This document shows, one piece after another, positions 6,540 to 9,266 of a stretch of 9,266 bases of DNA (positions are counted from its first letter, which is position 1; each line of letters starts with the position of its first letter). The stretch spans positions 1 to 9,266 of the forward strand of contig JABJIU010000167.1 of NCBI GenBank assembly GCA_018661145.1. Direction: 5' to 3'. The translations under genes were made by a program, and so were the position numbers. Below the pieces are notes generated by a model, which was not told where the DNA came from, ran no database searches, and saw only the letters and a program-made list of their open reading frames with translations. This DNA comes from Pseudomonadota bacterium. Its GTDB lineage: Bacteria; Pseudomonadota; Gammaproteobacteria; Arenicellales; UBA868.

Positions 6540-7835
6540 ATGCAGGCCCTGGCCGATCGGACGCTGAGCGGCTGGCTCGCGCATATCGAATCCGTCCACC
6601 CCCGGATGATTGATCTGAGTCTGGATCGACCCCGGCGGGTACTGCACTGTCTGCGCCCGGACGCCCCGAAAGTGGTCATTACCGTTGCGGGGACCAATGG
6701 AAAAGGCTCCACCGTTTCGATGCTCGATGCCGTATATCGGGCCGCAGGCTACCGGGTGGGTACGTACACCTCACCGCACCTGGTGCATTATGGGGAACGC
6801 ATACGGGTCAACGGGCTCAAGGCATCGGACGACAGTCTGTGTCAGGCGTTCCACAAGATCGATCAGGTTCGGGGAGTGATCCCCCTAACCTATTTTGAAT
6901 TTGGCACTCTGGCGGCGGTAGAGATTTTCGCCGAGGCGGCGCTGGATGTCTGGATTATGGAGGTGGGCATGGGGGGTCGACTCGATGCGGTGAATGTATT
7001 GGAACCAGACCTCGCGATCATTACGTCAGTTGATTTAGACCATCAGGCCTGGCTCGGAGATTCGCGGGACGCCATAGCACAGGAGAAAGCGGGCATTTTG
7101 CGTTTTAAAGGGCGGGCCGTCGTGTCGGATCCTGCACCCCCGGCGGCGTTGCTCTCTCGCCTCGGTACGCTCCAGTGTGAGCTGCGCCTGATGAATCGGG
7201 ATTTCCAGATCGAGGACGCAGGGACCGGTAAATGGGTGTTTTCACCGGTTGGCACAAGTTGGAAAGAGTCCTCTTCAATTGGGGATCTCGAGGTTACTGC
7301 GTCGAGTCCGGCGTGGGCACAGAACTTGGCAGGGTCGCTTGCGGCACTGCGAATGTTGGAGGATGATCTTCCGCTGGAGCCACAGCATCTGGAGACCCTT
7401 CAAACACTGACGCTACCGGGGCGACAGCAGCGAAGTGAGGGCGCCATAACCACCTGGCTTGATGTCTCACATAACCTTCAAGCAGCAACTGCGTTGGCGG
7501 TACAGCTTCGCGCGGAGTCGATAAAGGGCAAAACACGCGCTGTGTTCGCCATGTTGCAGGACAAGGATATCGCCGGGACCATTGAAGTGATGAGGGACTG
7601 CATCGACTACTGGTATCCCGTAGCTCTGACAGGTGCTCGGACTATGCCGGCTTCCGACTTTCGCTCTGCACTGGCCGGGCTTCGCGGCGCTGATCAAGAG
7701 TTTTCAGCGTCGCCGCGGGAAGCCTACCGGATGGCAGTCGAGGCGAGTCAGGCTGGTGACCGCGTCGTGGTTTTTGGTTCGTTCTACCTCGTGGGTGATA
7801 TACTGGATTGGCAATTGGAAAGGACGCCTGGATAA
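6540..7835 (+). CDS. folC: Bifunctional dihydrofolate synthase / folylpolyglutamate synthase
   Basis: FolC adds glutamate to dihydropteroate and then further glutamates to reduced folates, using ATP. The 431-residue product matches the family length. Visible motifs: the P-loop GTNGKGS at 51-57 (Lys55), YTSPHL at 76-81, YFEFGTLAA, the metal and nucleotide site EVGMGGRLDAVN at 141-152, SVDLDHQAWLG with His168, the EKAGI lysine (Lys183, carbamylated in characterised relatives), the C-terminal-domain DVSHN motif, and a terminal VVVFGSFYLVGDIL strand. The ATG lies 9 bases after the accD stop without a clear Shine-Dalgarno sequence, so it probably depends on upstream translation. The family's usual DVAHNP reads DVSHNL here, a mild variation. 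The TAA stop is followed immediately, in the same frame, by the GTG of the next gene. Confidence 0.97.
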   Translation: MQALADRTLSGWLAHIESVHPRMIDLSLDRPRRVLHCLRPDAPKVVITVAGTNGKGSTVSMLDAVYRAAGYRVGTYTSPHLVHYGERIRVNGLKASDDSLCQAFHKIDQVRGVIPLTYFEFGTLAAVEIFAEAALDVWIMEVGMGGRLDAVNVLEPDLAIITSVDLDHQAWLGDSRDAIAQEKAGILRFKGRAVVSDPAPPAALLSRLGTLQCELRLMNRDFQIEDAGTGKWVFSPVGTSWKESSSIGDLEVTASSPAWAQNLAGSLAALRMLEDDLPLEPQHLETLQTLTLPGRQQRSEGAITTWLDVSHNLQAATALAVQLRAESIKGKTRAVFAMLQDKDIAGTIEVMRDCIDYWYPVALTGARTMPASDFRSALAGLRGADQEFSASPREAYRMAVEASQAGDRVVVFGSFYLVGDILDWQLERTPG

Positions 7836-8369
7836 GTGGAAGCACCTGCAGAGCCTCCGTTCAGTCTTAAGCACCGGGCGACCGGGGCGGTTATCTTACT
7901 CGCCATCCCGGTTCTAATGCTGCCTTGGTTGCTGGGCGACGAGTCAGCCCCGATTCCGATGAATGTCACGCCAGCGATCCTGGAGCCGACGCGTGAGTTT
8001 ATCTCCTCAATCGGGGCGGCCTCGAACACACTAGCGACCTCCCTCGCACCGGATTCTGCAGAGGTCCAGACGAAATCGATCGGTGATCCGCCGACTATCG
8101 CCAACAAGTCTTCATCTCCGGATACTCCAACAGAGTCTGGTTGGGTGGTTCGTGTCGGAGTATTCTCTGAGCCCAGTAACCTCGAGACGCGCTCGTCGTT
8201 GCTTGCGGCTAACGGCATGACACCGCAGCGGGAGAATATTGATATTAACGGACACACAGCGGTGAGAATCTACCTCGGCCCGTTTCCTGATCTCGCAGCG
8301 GCAGAGCGGGAAAGCGGTAAAGCCATGTTGGTGACTGGAGAGCCGGCATTTGTGGTGGAACTTCCATGA
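7836..8369 (+). CDS. dedD: DedD-like SPOR-domain inner-membrane protein
   Basis: The 177-residue product has a short cytoplasmic N-terminus with basic residues (KHR at 12-14), one membrane helix (about 16-33, GAVILLAIPVLMLPWLL), a Ser/Thr/Pro-rich periplasmic linker (about 36-100) and a C-terminal SPOR domain (about 102-177). The SPOR domain begins with GWVVRVGVFSEPSNLETRSSLL and ends with TAVRIYLGPFPDLAAAE and a final beta strand. SPOR domains bind septal peptidoglycan lacking stem peptides, and DedD of E. coli assists cell division. The position between folC and cvpA is where dedD sits in E. coli. The GTG start abuts the folC stop and has AAAGGA at 7819-7824 with an 11-base gap. Family and topology are secure; a division role is inferred from SPOR and synteny. 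Confidence 0.88.
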   Translation: MEAPAEPPFSLKHRATGAVILLAIPVLMLPWLLGDESAPIPMNVTPAILEPTREFISSIGAASNTLATSLAPDSAEVQTKSIGDPPTIANKSSSPDTPTESGWVVRVGVFSEPSNLETRSSLLAANGMTPQRENIDINGHTAVRIYLGPFPDLAAAERESGKAMLVTGEPAFVVELP

Positions 8370-8413
8370 AGGAATTAAGCCTATCTGTTTCTGGTACCAC
8401 CCCGAATGGATGA
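8366..8413 (+). other. Possible 15-codon relay ORF between dedD and cvpA
   Basis: An ATG overlapping the dedD stop as ATGA opens a 15-codon ORF (MKELSLSVSGTTPNG) that ends in a TGA at 8411-8413, five bases past the first base of the cvpA ATG. A GGTGGAA sequence at 8354-8360 provides a fair ribosome site for it, whereas cvpA itself has none. It may pass ribosomes from dedD to cvpA. It is short enough to be chance, and a peptide function is not claimed. Confidence 0.2.
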
Positions 8414-8966
8414 ACTTGCTGGGGTTCCCTGGCCGCCCCTGCTTGATGTCGTCCTCGGTCTGATGGTTTTACTCTCCCTGGGTTTTGGAATCGCTCGAGG
8501 GCTATTGCGGGAAGTGCTTTCACTTATTGCCTGGGTGACAGCTTTCTGGTTGGCGTTTGTTTACGGGCCCGCCGTTGCGCTGAGGATAGATCCAATTCTG
8601 CAGAATCCAACGCTGTCCCAGGTAGCGGGGGCCGTGTTGATATTCATCGTTGTACTGATTGGCCTATTAGTGGTGGCGAGTCTTATCAGTCGAATCTTTA
8701 AGGCAACCGGCCTCACTGGAATAGACCGCGTCTTAGGCGGACTTTTTGGTACAGTTCGCGCGCTGGTCATCATTATCTCGGTGTTGCTAGTGGCACGCTT
8801 CACCGCGGCTGCCGATCAGGGTTGGTACAATGCTTCAGCCTTGATTCCCTACTTTGATCCTGTCGCGGACTGGGCCTCGGGTTGGCTCACTCAATCACTG
8901 ATGGACAGTATTGGTGTTGAGTCACCCGATGCAGGCCTTCTTGGTGTCGGTGATGATACGGACTGA
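8406..8966 (+). CDS. cvpA: CvpA family inner-membrane protein
   Basis: The product is 186 residues with four predicted membrane helices (about 12-30, 37-54, 72-94 and 113-131) and a short soluble C-terminal tail. The conserved family features are present: a Trp-x-Asp-like start (W9, D14), the GxxRGxxRE motif at Arg31-Gly32 and Arg35-Glu36, and the DRVLGGLFGTVRA motif at 107-119. In E. coli CvpA is needed for colicin V production and has been linked to bile-salt resistance and envelope homeostasis; its molecular activity is not settled. The start at 8406 gives the expected N-terminus but has no visible Shine-Dalgarno sequence. It is followed by purF after 23 bases, the arrangement seen in E. 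coli and many proteobacteria. Confidence 0.95.
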   Translation: MDELAGVPWPPLLDVVLGLMVLLSLGFGIARGLLREVLSLIAWVTAFWLAFVYGPAVALRIDPILQNPTLSQVAGAVLIFIVVLIGLLVVASLISRIFKATGLTGIDRVLGGLFGTVRALVIIISVLLVARFTAAADQGWYNASALIPYFDPVADWASGWLTQSLMDSIGVESPDAGLLGVGDDTD

Positions 8967-8989
8967 AACCTAAAGGAGAAGCGCTGATC

Positions 8990-9266
8990 ATGTGTGGTGT
9001 CGTTGGTATTGTCGGGCCCGGGCGGGTAAACCAGCAAATTTATGATGCCTTGACCGTCGTCCAACATCGCGGCCAAGATGCCGCAGGTATCATGACCTGT
9101 GATGGCAGGCGGGTGTTCTTGAGGAAAGACAGCGGCCTGGTTCGGGATGTCTTTGACGCGGGGCATATGCTCCAACTGGAAGGCAATATGGGGTTGGGAC
9201 ATGTCCGCTATCCGACAGCCGGGGGTGACAACCGGTCGGAGGCACAGCCTTTTTATGTTAACTCAC
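8990..9266 (+). CDS. purF: Amidophosphoribosyltransferase, 3' truncated by the window edge
   Basis: PurF transfers ammonia from glutamine to PRPP to give phosphoribosylamine, the first committed step of purine synthesis. The window holds 92 codons plus one base of the N-terminal glutamine-amidotransferase (Ntn) domain. The sequence starts MCGVVGIVG, so Cys2 becomes the N-terminal nucleophile after removal of Met. VNQQIYDALTVVQHRGQDAAGI, GLVRDVF, GHVRYPTAGG and SEAQPFYVNS follow in the family order. A strong ribosome site, AAGGAG at 8973-8978, lies 11 bases before the ATG. No terminator is visible between cvpA and purF, so the two are probably co-transcribed. No promoter or operator resembling a PurR site was recognised in the 23-base gap. 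The PRPP-binding domain is outside the window. Confidence 0.97.
   Translation, partial: MCGVVGIVGPGRVNQQIYDALTVVQHRGQDAAGIMTCDGRRVFLRKDSGLVRDVFDAGHMLQLEGNMGLGHVRYPTAGGDNRSEAQPFYVNS

Noticed and set aside
6177..6647. 156-residue antisense frame across the end of accD and the start of folC
   Set aside because: It spans two solid housekeeping genes and its translation shows no family motif. A shadow frame.
7784..8257. 157-residue antisense frame over the folC end and the SPOR gene
   Set aside because: It lies opposite the membrane helix and linker of a supported gene and has no recognisable domain.
1..9266. Mobile element, CRISPR array, phage genes or a defence system
   Set aside because: No transposase, integrase, direct-repeat array, terminal inverted repeats or defence-type domains were seen on either strand. 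Almost all of the window is covered by known housekeeping genes.
8990..9266. purF as a broken gene
   Set aside because: The frame is open to the last base and the sequence follows the PurF family closely, so it is only truncated by the window edge.

Overview
The window is an ordinary chromosomal housekeeping segment, most likely from a gammaproteobacterium. The order fimV - truA - trpF - accD - folC - dedD (SPOR protein) - cvpA - purF is the familiar gammaproteobacterial neighbourhood. The start of PurF reads closely like the E. coli protein as I remember it. Base composition looks moderately GC-rich by eye; I did not calculate it. The genus cannot be named from the sequence alone.

Layout. 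Bases 1-1872 hold the 3' part of fimV on the + strand; its LysM-containing 5' part lies outside the window. Bases 1901-3951 hold trpB and trpA on the - strand as a 4-base-overlapping pair that converges on fimV with only 28 bp between the stop codons. Bases 3952-4083 are a 132-bp divergent intergenic region between trpB and truA. From 4084 to the right edge everything is on the + strand and tightly packed: truA, trpF, accD, folC, dedD-like SPOR gene, cvpA and the first 92 codons of purF. No tRNA, rRNA, insertion sequence, CRISPR array or phage gene is visible. The coding genes inside the window look intact, and only the two edge genes are cut.

How the genes work together. TrpF, TrpB and TrpA carry out late steps of tryptophan synthesis. 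TruA modifies tRNA, AccD is half of the acetyl-CoA carboxyltransferase, FolC makes folates and folylpolyglutamates, and PurF starts purine synthesis. The SPOR protein and CvpA are inner-membrane envelope proteins, and FimV is a polar peptidoglycan-binding scaffold. This is a growth-linked cluster rather than one pathway.

What stands out is arrangement rather than a new system. In many relatives trpB and trpA sit between trpF and accD on the same strand. Here they are inverted and lie on the other side of truA, and trpF is joined directly to accD by an ATGA overlap. There is also a possible leaderless start for trpF, a possible 15-codon relay ORF between dedD and cvpA, and a lone in-frame stop separating folC from dedD. 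I found no convincing sign of an undescribed biological system.
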